DNA of 64,000 nt, from positions 173,768-237,767 of the forward strand of contig PUQB01000018.1 in assembly GCA_003024785.1 (NCBI GenBank), read 5' to 3'. Source of the stretch: Selaginella tamariscina. Taxonomy: Eukaryota; Streptophyta; Lycopodiopsida; Selaginellales; Selaginellaceae. A program made the translations under genes and the position numbers. Of this stretch, positions 22,896 to 33,665 are shown piece by piece (the stretch's first letter is position 1; every line of letters starts with the position of its first letter). The notes beneath the pieces are model-generated. The model saw only the letters and a list, made by a program, of their open reading frames with translations, had not been told where the DNA came from and ran no database searches.

Positions 22896-22918
22896 GGTCA
22901 ACAAACGGCAGGTTGACC
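22896..22918. promoter_or_regulatory. Inverted pair of W-box cores upstream of the LysM receptor gene
   Basis: GGTCAAC and GTTGACC form a perfect 7-bp inverted repeat with a 9-bp spacer, 106-128 bp before the receptor's ATG. TTGACC is the WRKY-factor W-box core, common in chitin-responsive genes. Position fits a proximal promoter; the function is inferred. Confidence 0.45.
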
Positions 22919-23025
22919 GTAACTACAATCTGATTGGTGGGTACGGCAGCGACTAATTTACAAAACGCGGCTTCATAAATTTTTACCCTTTTTTCAAAAT
23001 TCAGCTTTATTTAAATAATATATGT

Positions 23026-23229
23026 TGAAAGAGCCGATATAATTAAAAATGTCAGATACATTAAGCTACAAAAACCCTGCTTATATACAGGAGACCTCCT
23101 GCCACGTGGCACACATGCGACACGTGGCGCTGACACATGGCGGCCAGATCACCACCCATGTGTCACTATGCATGTGTGTATATACACATGCGTATATACG
23201 TTACATTACATAATATACAGTATCTTACA
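23026..23229 (-). repeat. 3' LTR of the minus-strand gypsy element
   Basis: 204 bp, TG...CA ends. It holds a TATATAAGCAGGG promoter box (minus strand, about 23081-23093) and two ACGTGGC sites (23102-23110 and 23120-23128). It ends 235 bp upstream of the LysM receptor start codon, on the same strand as that gene. Confidence 0.88.
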
Positions 23230-23365
23230 TTATCCCCCCTCTGCGGTTGTGTAGATGGTGATGGATCTGATGGTCCTGGATCCGTGTGAGTTGGGCCATC
23301 TAAGGTATGACCGAATGTAGTCAACGAGTCTCGAACAACAAACCGTTTCATTCGAACTACGTGAA

Positions 23366-24567
23366 CTATTCAACCTCATGAGATCCCACCAACTGTACCT
23401 GATACACCTGAGGACCAACCTTTCGGAGAACTCGGTAGGGACCAAGCCACTTATGTAATAAACCAGTTGCAAGCCCAGGTGCAGTTAGCTTGGGAAAACG
23501 TACCAGTACTAAGTCACCGTCAGCATAGTCTGGTGGAGTTTGATGTCGTGCATTGTAAGAAGATTGTTGCTGTATTTGAGCTCGACCAAGATGTTCAGCA
23601 GACTCTGCACGCAGAAGAGGTAAGACAGCATCCAAATGTCGAGCCCACATTTTCGCATCCTCGGCACGTGGCAGATTCGATGATAATCCCAATTCACTAG
23701 GCAACTTAGGATCATATCCATACAATGCCTTGAATGGAGAGATACCAATCGAACTCTGAATGCCTGTTACATAAGCAAATCTCAAGCATCGCAAATACCA
23801 ATCCCAGTCAGTGTGATTGAAGTTCACATACTTCGAGATCATACCCTTGAAGGTCCGATTCAATCGCTCCACCAAACCATCAGTTTGTGGATGATATGGA
23901 GAGGCAAATGATGTTTTACCCCTAACCTCTCACACAACACTCGGAATACCTCTGCAATGAAAGCGGGGCCATTATCTGATAACATCCGCTCTGGACAAGA
24001 ATGCTGCAAAACCACATTATCGAACAAAAACAAAGCTGTTGACAGGGCAGTTGCATCCGGAAGAGCACCAACCTCCACCCAACGAGTTAAATAATCAGAT
24101 ACGACAATGATGTACTGGTTACCTTGAGAAGAACGTGGAAAAGGTCCCATTAAATCCACTGCAATTAACTCAAAAGGGCGAGAGACGTTGATGGATTCTA
24201 ACACCCCCATGGCCCGAGTCGTAGAGGAATTCCGAGTTTGACAAATGGGACAACTCTGAATATACCTGATCACATCACCACGCATGCTAGGCCAATAAAA
24301 GGATCTGCGGAGCTTCTCCAACACTCGTTGGTGACCAAGATGACCTCCAACAATAGGCGAATCATGATATGCTCGAAGAAGGTGTGGAACATATGTAGAG
24401 GGCACAGCCAACGCCATCTGTCTCTGGATTTGTCCCAATAAAATACAATAAACCATCCTGAAGTCGAAACTGAGCATGATATTGTCGAAACTGCGGTTCG
24501 GAAGAGGACTTGCAAACGCATCCCGTAATTGCCTCGTCCACGGTTCACGTTTTTGGCATCCTGCCAC
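23366..24567 (-). pseudogene. Gypsy integrase, frame-broken
   Basis: Zinc-binding HHCC region (HDSPIVGGHLGHQRVLEKLR to CPICQTR), core with the first two catalytic aspartates (FELIAVDLMGPF; LSDNGPAFIAEVFR) and DGLVERLNRTFKG around the expected glutamate, then a GPY-type C-terminal region (GDLVLVRFPKLTAPGLATGL, WLGPYRVLRKVGPQVYQVQL). A frameshift near 23870 separates the core from the C-terminal region. This enzyme inserts the cDNA copy into the genome. No chromodomain follows. Confidence 0.85.
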
Positions 24568-26805
24568 TGTTCCAAGGATGGTAAGTCGGCATCGAATACC
24601 TGAGGGGCTTGTATCAAACCGAATGCTGCAGCGACTGCATGAGCAGGCAAAGTGGAATCAGAAAGGGGTGCTCGAGAAAGTGCATCCGCATCCACCATTG
24701 TTCGCCCAGGCCTGTGCACCACCTTAAAGTTATATACTTGGAGACGTAATGCCCATCTGGCTACACGACCCACTAATTCTTCCGTTTTAGCAAGGAAGTG
24801 ACAGCAGCATGATCACACTCCAAAAGTGTTTCACTCCCATGTAAGTAGGCATGAAGTCGTTCAAAACCCCAAACAGCAGCAAGGCATTCTTTTTCAGTAG
24901 TGGAATAATTCCGCTCAGCCGGCGTGAGTACTCGACTAATGTAAGCCACCGGGTGTCGAATTGAAGAATCCACAGCATCAGTTTGCATCAATACACCACC
25001 AATACCAACATCTGAGGCATCTACTCGTAAAATGAACGGACGAGTAAAATCTGGGTATTGAAGCAATGGTGGAGTTGTCAGGAACTCTTTTAACTGGTCA
25101 AATGCCTGCTGACACCTGCGAGTCCACCTGAAAGATACCTGTGGACGAACTAACTCCCGAAGAGGGGCAGTTCGATCAGTGAGATGATCGATGAATCGAC
25201 CCAAGTACTGCACCGTGCCCAAGAAACGCTGGACTTCCTGTACTGTACGGGACGAGGGAACTCTCGAACAGCTCGCAACTTCATTGGATCCACCTGTAAA
25301 CCCTCTCGAGATATACGGTAACCCAAGTAAGTGGTGTCGGTCGAACCAAACACACACTTTTCAAGTTTCAACTTCAGGCCAACTTCTCGAAATCGATCAA
25401 GAACGCGCCGTACATCACGAATGTGATCCTCCCAAGAACCAGACCCATGAATGAGCACATCGTCGATAAAATCGGCAGTGATATCAGGCATATCGGAAAG
25501 AAGCTCATCCATCATGCGTTGAAAGGTGGCAGGAGCTGAAGTCAATCCAAAAGGCATGACCAAAAACTCGTAAAGACCAAATGGTGTCCGGAAGGCCGTT
25601 TTTGGAATATCCTCCTCAGCCATAGGAACCTGCCAATATCCTGATGCCAAATCCAACTTAGTAAACCATCGACTCTGACCCAAACGATCTAATAGATCGG
25701 CAGAGTTCGGAAGTGGATAGACATCTTTGATGGTAACATCGTTAAGAGGTCGGTAATCCACACAAAATCGGAGAGATCCATCAGGCTTGGGAACCAAATG
25801 AGGTTCACATGCCCATGGACTCCGTGACGGACGACACACTCGTTTACCAATCATATCAGTAACAGCTGTTCGCATGGCTGATAACTCCTTTGGTGACCTG
25901 CGTCGAACCGGGACTTTGAAAGGCTTTGCATTGCCGGTGGGTATACAGTGTCGAGTCTTCACACGTGCACCTTGGGACAGATCAAATTTGAACAAACTTG
26001 CATACTGTTTCTTAAGTTGTTCGATGCAGTGTGCTCGACACTCAGGTGACGGATCCGGCATTTGAACCTGTTGAGATGAACACCACCCCAAGACCGGAAT
26101 CAAAGGAGCTGTATGCGTGATACAAACAGCAACAAGCTTCTCTGGACGTAAAGGAACAGACTGCAAAGACACAGACTCCAAGCGTAATACAGGAGGAGAG
26201 AGTGAAAAATCACATGTACCTTTCGACTGCTTTAACCAATCACATCCCAGAATGATGTCAAAGACCTGGGAAGGGACAACCCTAAGAGACCCAGAGGGAA
26301 ACTTACAGTTGGCACCCATAACCAGCGTAGTCAAAGTGGTGTACTGTGATACTGCACGAGACTGCCCATTACCATATAAAATGTGCAAGACCTTATCTGC
26401 ACGTCTTAAGGGTAATGAGCACCGATGCGCTAGAGAAGCAGTTATGGAAGACATACTGGATCCTGTATCCACAAGCACTGTGACTGAAAGATCATTCACC
26501 GTGCAGAAAATGTGAAAACTGGATGATCTGGTGGAACTTGCAAACCTTGATATGCATAGCGGAAAAAACATGGAGGTGAAGTCTCCATCGCACGGGATCC
26601 CTCCGTCGCCCGTACGATTACTCGTTTTCCGCAACAGATCCACCTGCAAGAGAGGCTTCGTCATCTGAAAGCTCATCATTAGCCATAATGGCCGCCACAG
26701 GCACACCATCCGGAACATATGGTCGCCAGCCTGGATGTGGTGGACGCCAATCAGGATACACATCGCATGCCCGCCAAGTATGTCCAGGCCCAACAGGCCC
26801 AACAA
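24270..26805 (-). pseudogene. Gypsy protease-reverse transcriptase-RNase H, frame-broken
   Basis: Retropepsin with VLVDTGSSMSS, about 26500-26140, and its C-terminal DIILGCDWLKQSK. RT with RFCVDYRPLNDVTIKDVYPL, FTKLDLASGYWQVPM, FGLYEFLVMPFGLTSAPATF and the catalytic FIDD (family YxDD) near 25465. RNase H begins with PFILRVDASDVGIGGVL and ISRVLTPAERNYSTTEKECL. The linker to integrase contains FKVVHRPGRTMVDADALSRA. Frames break near 25240 (an apparent 5-bp tandem duplication of TACAG) and near 24780. Confidence 0.88.
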
Positions 26806-27695
26806 TGAACTTGATTGGGTCGACCTGCATTGTTCCGATTCCTCCTGTCACGAATCCGTGGATTTTGACCACCACGGGCAGGTACTGGAGCAGGTGCAGG
26901 ACGATTTCGTGGAGGTGGTCCACGGGGTGGGCCCCGAGGTCGACCACGAAAGGCTTCGTGCGGGCACATATGCAGCAGCATCAACCTCCATTGGATCAGC
27001 ACGCTGAACAAGAGGAGCAGGTAACCCAAGGGGAACACGGCCCTCACCAGGCACCAACTCAAAACGTTGAGCTAGTGCAAAAGCTTCCTCCAATGTGGTA
27101 GGACGAAGAGCCCGAACGAATCGAACAAGTTCGGGTCGCATAGTTGGCCATAACATACCGAGCTTAATGGGCTCAGGCATGTTAGGATATGCACGCCGAA
27201 CTAAATCCCCGAACCTAATACTGAACCGCATAACAGACTCACCAGGATGTTGTCGTATCGCATGCATTGTTGGAAAGCATCATCTGAATCCTCAACTTTG
27301 CCAAACGTACGTTTGAGGCATTCCGTTAACCGATTACTATTGGCTTGAATCTCCGCAGCCAATCCATTATACCACTTGAGCGCAGGACCTTCCAAACATG
27401 TAGGGAATTCTCTGAGAGCACGGGCCTCATCCCAACCATGGTAACGAACAATGACTTGGAAATGATCAAACCAGTGGTATACATCATCTCCCGGATCACC
27501 ACAAAAAGATCGGGGTCGAACCCTCGGATTTGTGGCCTGTGAAGAAAGATGAAGGAGTACTAGAAGCAGATCCCCCGGCATGAGGCTCAGACGGGGAAGA
27601 GGAGGACGAACCCTCAACAAAGCGCTCCAACAACTTGTTTGTGCATCAATAGCAGTAGCAATAATGCTAAACGCCGTCTCCATATTCATCGTCAT
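26618..27695 (-). pseudogene. Gypsy gag (capsid and CCHC knuckle), frame-broken
   Basis: Capsid blocks are NPRVRPRSFCGDPGDDVYHW, ALREFPTCLEGPALKWYNGL and then, in another frame, HAIRQHPGESVMRFSIRFGD and MEVDAAAYVPAR. A CCHC zinc knuckle can be pieced together near 26775-26815 (C-W-A-C in one frame, GPGHTWRAC in the next), broken by one base in a T run. The gag of the element at 7622 is clearly related. Confidence 0.8.
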
Positions 27696-27831
27696 GAAAA
27701 CACGAAAAGGAAAAGGCGGAAGAAAGGAATACCGGTCGTCTAAATGGCAAAGCAGATGCCTTATCTCGTCGCATTACCTAGCTCCAGTACCAGGTGAAAT
27801 CCGATTTGATCAACACCAACTTCTCCACCAA

Positions 27832-28035
27832 TGAAAGAGCCGAATATATTAAAAATGTCAGATACATTAAGCTACAAAAACCCTGCTTATATACAGGAGA
27901 CCTCCTGCCACGTGGCACACATGCGACACGTGGCACTGACACATGGCGGCCAGATCACCACCCATGTGTCACTATGCATGTGTGTATATACACATGCGTA
28001 TATACGTTACATTACATAATATACAGTATCTTACA
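27832..28035 (-). repeat. 5' LTR of the minus-strand gypsy element
   Basis: 204 bp, partner of 23026-23229, with the same two ACGTGGC sites and TATA box. The inward flank gives the primer-binding site TTGGTGGAGAAGTTGG on the minus strand. Confidence 0.88.
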
Positions 28036-28730
28036 ATGCTATTTATATTTAATATTAGCTAATTAATTTAGTTTAAAGGAATGAATCAGATTAATTTCCG
28101 TTTAATTATCTAAGTATTGTTTAAATATAAATTAGTTATTCATTTAACTTATTTAGTTCATTATTTTGATTTAAAGCATTTCTATTTCCATTATAATAAT
28201 TTAATTTAGACCTCAGGGTTAATTATGGAATTTAAGAAAAAAATGTAGTAATACTAATATGCAAACTATTTAAATTAGCTATTCATTTTACTTTATTTAG
28301 TTTAAATTTCTATATCCATTTTGATAATTTGACCTTAATTATGGAAAAAAAAATTAGGGCCAGTTGTGGTAATATGTAAACTATGAAGGGCTATTTAAGA
28401 AATTTTTCTATAATTGTGAGTTCATGTGTAGCGTGACGGATTCTTGTTGTTTGCTTTGAACTCTAAAGCAAGCCCTTTTCGGCCGTAACTTTAACACACG
28501 CACACGCGCACGCACGCACGCACAGGCACGGATGTATTAAATGTTAAAAAGTTTTACACTTGAGAGAACTTCATTCCGTAGTCCAGGAGAAGAGGAATAT
28601 GCGAAATGCTAGAATGTTTTTAAATGGACAGAATATGCTACATGTCGGAATATGCTTACGTCAAAGTGATTTAATTAAGGATATTCTGCTTACATCTAGG
28701 ATTAGGGCTTTTTGCTGGGAGAGAGGAGCG
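28036..28730. other. AT-rich DNA upstream of ATG3
   Basis: No gene is seen. It should contain the ATG3 promoter and 5' leader. A CA/CG-alternating stretch (CACACGCGCACGCACGCACG) lies near 28500-28523. No convincing core promoter element could be picked out. Confidence 0.5.
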
Positions 28731-30388
28731 ATGGCGTTTACGCAGCGATTGCACGAGCATATGAAGTCGTTTGTGGAGCGTGTGACGAGCCCGCGCACGG
28801 TCTCTGCCTTTCGAGAAAAGGGCGTCCTCACTCCTGCCGAATTCGTCCAGGCCGGTGACAATCTCGTCTCTAAATGCCCTACTTGGTCCTGGTATGTGTT
28901 CATTAGATTCGACTTTAATTTCTCTTAACACCATTTTCAGGGAAGCCGGCGATCCCGCCAAGCAGAAGAAACATTTACCAAAGGATAAGCAGTTTTTGAT
29001 CACTAGAAACGGTGCGTGCTCTTTCATATATGTGGTGTGTGGTGGCTGTGAGTGTGTATATATGTATTGTATATTGCAGTGCCTTGTCTACGGAGGCTTT
29101 TTCAGTAGAAGAGCAATATGCAGCTTCTGGTGGTGAAGTACTACTCCAAGGAGATGATGACGATGGCTGGCTAGCTACCCACGGTGCACCCGATGGTATT
29201 TTCTTATTGTGTGTGTGTGTAACTACTATATATCGTATTTTACTGAATGTTTTAATCGTGTTTGCAGATAGACATGTAAGTAGACACTACACGCATGATG
29301 TAATAGATAGTCCGCACGTCCTATTTAATAATTGTTGATTTCCAAAAGCACCATCTTTCTCATTGTACACACATATAATATATAATTGCGTGTATATATT
29401 ACCGTATATTCAGGACCTAAGAAGGAAGATGACAATGTTCCAACAATGGATATGGCGGAGACAGAAGAGAAACCAAAAAGAAAGGCCAGAAATTCGCATT
29501 TCCAATGATGCATATGCCAATGTCAATGACGATGACGATGTTCCAGATATGGATGACTTTGATAATGACGCTGTTCAAGATGAGGTATATATATACATAT
29601 GTTTATGTCTGTCTCCATGTATATTCTAGCCTGTTTACTTAAGCTATATTTCGGATATTTATTATTGTATATTGTAACTATATCTTGCGTATGGATTTAT
29701 GTGTTGCTCATGAACTCTGTTTTTCAGGCGACTTTGCAAGCAGCACCATATTTAATAGCTCACGAGCCAGACGATACGAATATTTTACGTACACGTACTT
29801 ACGACATCAGCATAACGTTAGTTAGTTAGTTACAGAGAGAGATCATGGATTATTACTTAATCTAAGATATGCAGGTATGACCAGTATTTTCAGACGCCTC
29901 GTGTCTGGTTAACAGGATATGACGAGGTAAATTTGCATTGTTTTCTCATATAGTTTATTTTACTTATACGTTCCTGCAGTATCGAATGCTTTTGGACCCT
30001 GAGCTCGTGTTCGAGGATGTGAGTCAAGATCATGCACGCAGAACGGTGTGTAATTCATGCATATTTATAGATATATACAATGCGAATAATAGCTTCATTT
30101 TATTAATTTATCTTTATAGGTTACTATCGAGGATCACCCACATATGGCTGGGAAACATGCATCAGTTCATCCTTGTCGTCATGCTCAAGTTATGAAGAAA
30201 ATCATTGGCGTTCTGATGTCGCAAGGAGGAGAACCCGAAGTTGATAAGTAAGAATATATATATTCATGTTATATATATCTAATACGTAATGGTTTTATAG
30301 GTATCTCTTCCTCTTCCTCAAGTTTGTAGCATCAGTCATCCCAACTATTGAGTACGATTATACATTGGATTTCGCGCTCGGTGCATAA
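28731..30388 (+). CDS. ATG3: Autophagy-related protein 3 (E2-like ATG8 conjugating enzyme), nine exons
   Basis: Exons: 28731-28891, 28941-29011, 29080-29195, 29414-29584, 29728-29816, 29875-29926, 29980-30045, 30120-30247, 30301-30388, all with GT/AG borders. Family blocks in order: [120 protein letters not shown], then [18 protein letters not shown] with the catalytic cysteine, and [23 protein letters not shown]3 receives ATG8 from ATG7 and transfers it to phosphatidylethanolamine on growing autophagosomes. Two single-base problems: a G missing in exon 3 (AGGGCT expected, AGGCT seen, about 29096) and one extra base in exon 4 (about 29480-29505, an A-rich run). They cancel, leaving 942 nt and 313 residues, the normal length for plant ATG3. 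I read them as probable sequence errors. Confidence 0.92.
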
Positions 30389-30461
30389 TTCTTTTACAAG
30401 GTAGGTAAACATTCTGATTTGTACAGCAGTATTTTTAGATGTGAATACACTTGCTCTTCGC

Positions 30462-30463
<2 letters not shown>

Positions 30464-30509
<46 letters not shown>

Positions 30510-30518
30510 TCTTTCTCA
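30464..30518 (+). repeat. (CT)n microsatellite before the PPR gene
   Basis: A nearly pure CT tract of about 50 bp ends about 30 bp before the likely PPR start codon and may lie in its 5' leader. Confidence 0.7.
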
Positions 30519-30546
30519 GATACAAGCACGCACGCACGCCTCATCC

Positions 30547-32432
30547 ATGAGATGGAGGATCTGCGAAGGGGATGTGAGGGAGTTTTCTAGGATAGTTAGG
30601 GGCTGTGGCAATACCAGAGACCTTGTAAACGGTAGAAGAATCCACGAGTGTATTTTGGAGAGCGGGCACAACAGGAACAGATACCTGGCAAATCTACTCA
30701 TAGAGATGTATGGCAAATGTGGGAGTCTTGAAGATGCACAGGCTGTCTGGATTCTGTTGACCACCCTAACCGCTTCTCCAGGACACTCATGATCCAGGCA
30801 TATGTCAGAATGGGCATACCAAGTACTTGAACAAAGCAAAGCAACTGTTTGATGAAATGCCAGATCCAGACATCGTTGCATTCAACGTGATGATCAAGGC
30901 TTATGTTCAGAACAGGGACTTGGAATCTGCCCAAGAGCTCTTTCACATAATCGCAGACAAAGATACAGCTTCATGGAGTCTCATGATCTCTGCATATGCC
31001 CAATGCGGGCAACTAGACTAGGCATGGAGTCTCTTTGATAGGACACCTCAGCGAGACTCTTCATATGGACTGCTGTCATCACTGCGTTTGCAGACTCCGG
31101 AAAGCTCGACCAATCACTAGAGATTCTTACAAGGATGCCTGAGTGGGATGTGATTCCCTGGACGGTCATGGTTACAGCATATTCCGAGAAGGGCATCTCC
31201 GGCAAGCCAGAGTGGCTTACGAAGCAATGCAGTACAAGGACAAAGTGTCACAGAACGTGATGATCTCTGTATATGGGCAAGACCATTGTGTGGATGAGTT
31301 TGAGTGTCTGTTCCAAAGCATGCCGGAGCGGGATATTGTGACATGGACTTCGGTGGTCACTGCATATGCCCTTTCTGGGCATATCACTCAAGCTAGGGAG
31401 ACGTTCGAGAAGATGCCGGAGCGGAACTTGGTCACATGGAACTCAATGGTTCAAGCATACGCCGAGAATGGGGATCTGGAAGAAGCTGTTAGCCTGTTCC
31501 GGAGAATGGAGACACCGGATGTTATATCGTGGACTCACATGATTACTGCATTCTCGGAGAATGGATATCTGGAGCAGGCAAGGGTCATGTTCAACAGGAT
31601 TCCTCAGTGGGATCTCGTCTCCTTCAACACCATGATGGCTTCTTTTATCGATAACGAGCAGCTTGAGAAAGCAAGAGCCATGTTTGACACACTCCCTGAA
31701 CGAAACTCCCAGTCGTGGGGTATTCTTATTGACGGATATGCACAACGGGGCCGATATGCAGAGGTGGAAGCCACCTTAAGGTTAGTCCCACAGAGAGATA
31801 CCGCCTCAGGGAACGCTCTCGTTGCAGTATATGTCCAAATGCAGGAGCTTGATGAGGCACTGAAGGAGTTTGGAAGACTGATACGCCGGGACTGGGCGTC
31901 GTGGAATGTACTGGTTTCAGGATATGCACAGAACGGTAATCTCCATGTTGCAGAGGACTGGTTTTACAGAATGCCGCAGTGGAATGTCGTGTCGTGGAAC
32001 GTTTTGGTCTCGGGTTACGCCAAGAACGGTATCATAGACGGTGCATTTGAGACGATGGGAGAGATGAATCTTCAAGGAGTGACACCTGATGAATCCACTT
32101 TCAGTAGCGTATTAGCTATGTGCAGCCACAGAGGTATGTTAGAAGCATGTAAGAGGATGTTTTGTGTAATGCTTGTTGATCATGGTTTGAGGCCTGGTTT
32201 GCACTTGTTCTGTGGCATTGTTGATGCTCTTGCGAGATCTGGTAAGCTTAGTGAGGCCGAGGAGCTTGTTGAGAGCTTGCCTTATCCTCCGAACCGTGCG
32301 GTTTGCAATGCTCTGCTTGGTGCCTGTAAGATTCACAGAGATGTTGGTCGAGGTTCGAGGATTGCATCACATGCCTCGCAAGTGGATCCTGAGTCTGGGG
32401 CATCATATGTTCTTCTGTCTGGCATGTGTTAA
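30547..32432 (+). pseudogene. PLS-class pentatricopeptide-repeat protein with E-type end, frame disrupted
   Basis: Read from the ATG at 30547 (MRWRICEGDVREFSRIVRGC), PPR repeats run to the end, with many 35-residue units such as SMPERDIVTWTSVVTAYAL and KMPERNLVTWNSMVQAYAEN. The last 429 codons (31143-32432) are open and end in an E-like motif (PYPPNRAVCNALLGACKIHR ... GASYVLLSGMC) without a DYW deaminase domain. Such proteins bind organelle RNA and recruit editing or processing factors. The 5' third needs frame shifts near 30745, 30820, 31060 and 31200 and has an in-frame TAG at about 31018. No intron explains these. Either a pseudogene or a badly polished assembly stretch; the repeat-coding meaning is otherwise well kept. 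Confidence 0.8.
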
Positions 32433-32923
32433 TGACGTATTAACACTTCAGAGGGGTTAGTATGGTTTTCTCTCACACAGTATTTCATGAAATGCGTACT
32501 CAGGATACACGTAGATGTATGTGTGTGTGTGTGGTCACTTATACCACAAGTATCATAGTTGTATGTGTGTGTGTGTCACTTATACCAAGTATCATAAGCT
32601 GTACATGTATACATATATATGATGTGATGATGTATCATAATTATAAGGAACAATTTTCTTAACAAGCTTTACGAACATTGCTGTTCATGTTTACTTATGC
32701 TACTTTCTTTTTTATTTATTTCACTATATATAATTTGTTATTTAATTTGAAATTTACACTCAAATTTGTAGATTAATTGATATTAATACTATACTATGCT
32801 TATAAATATAATTTTAAATAATATATTTTCGTATAATAATAGTAAAGAGTTATTGGAACCTTTAAATTAAAAAAAGGCAACAATAAAATAATAACAAAAG
32901 TTTAGGGTTCTTGGCTTAGGGTT

Positions 32924-33317
32924 ATGGATACATCAGTTGTTATAACAGAGGTCGAAGAATTCTGTAGGAGCTTGCGCCCTACAGAAGACGCTGCTGAGAG
33001 GGAAAATCAGAGGCTAGAATCGGCTGAACAAGGAGGAGATCAAATCCATGAGGTAAATGAGAGTGGTAAATCTGGTATAGATGATGAAGTTATTAACAAG
33101 GAGCCACTCTTCAAAGAAGTGGCTGTGGGTAAAGAACTTGCAGGGGCTCTGAAGCTGCTCCAAGAACAGGGAGATTTGAAGCGGTCCGTGGAGTCGGCGG
33201 GCAGAAAAACAGACAAGAAACCCATGTTCGACAATATCAATCTTGAATACCGTGACGAGTACGGCCGCTCGGTAAGTGTTACATAGACTAGTGTAATTCG
33301 TAGACGGTTGCAAGACC

Positions 33318-33369
<52 letters not shown>

Positions 33370-33665
33370 CAGTCTGTATCACAGATGTATATATATGCGC
33401 ATGTATAAAAAACGCCACACACTTAAAACTTAATACGCATCTCGAAGTACTGATTATATGCTTGTTGTGTTTCAGATGACTCCTAAAGAAGCGTTTTCGG
33501 GCACAGTCGCATATCTTCCATGGAGTGAAACCTGGCAAGGCCAAGCAGGAGAAACGGATGAGACTGCGTGAAGCCGAGCTCAAGCGGAAGCAAATGGATA
33601 CATCTGTGAGTTCTTACACAAACCTACATGACTATCGGCACGTTACCAAGAGAATGAAACAGTAA
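32924..33665 (+). CDS. SART1/DOT2-like spliceosomal protein, C-terminal portion only, two exons
   Basis: Exon 1 32924-33271 (116 codons) and exon 2 33476-33665. Diagnostic blocks: VVITEVEEFCRSLRP, EVAVGKELAGALKLLQEQGD, INLEYRDEYGRS-MTPKEAF, then in the corrected frame SHIFHGVKPGKAKQEKRMR. SART1 (yeast Snu66; Arabidopsis DOT2/MDF) is a U4/U6.U5 tri-snRNP protein usually of about 800 residues. Here only the last fifth or so is present (178 residues), and it ends with VTKRMKQ rather than the longer usual tail. Exon 2 has one extra T (GCGTTTTCGGG where GCGTTTCGGG is expected, about 33496); without it the frame runs to TAA at 33663. It may be a truncated paralogue with a new start, or the 3' end of a gene broken by rearrangement. 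The intron carries a (CT)n(CA)n tract. Confidence 0.75.
33317..33368 (+). repeat. Compound (CT)n(CA)n microsatellite in the SART1-like intron
   Basis: CT runs directly into CA. On the reverse strand this is the same TG-to-AG compound type seen at 359-406 and in the methyltransferase introns. Confidence 0.75.

Larger units (their letters stand above)
23026..28035 (-). mobile_element. Near-complete short-LTR Ty3/gypsy retrotransposon
   Basis: It has two 204-bp LTRs that differ at only a handful of positions, a polypurine tract (AGAGGGGGGATAA on the minus strand, 23230-23242), and gag-pol read right to left. A probable primer-binding site TTGGTGGAGAAGTTGG lies just inside the right LTR. No clean 5-bp target duplication is seen (TATGT on the left, ATGCT on the right). 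There is no chromodomain. LTR similarity indicates recent insertion, yet gag-pol has at least four frame breaks. Confidence 0.88.

Noticed and set aside
23021-28040. Target-site duplication around the minus-strand gypsy element
   Set aside because: The 5-bp flanks (TATGT and ATGCT) do not match, so I do not claim one.
29268-29275. An 8-nt microexon in ATG3 between exons 3 and 4
   Set aside because: Exon 3 joins exon 4 directly in the phase needed for the conserved protein; adding the microexon would break it.
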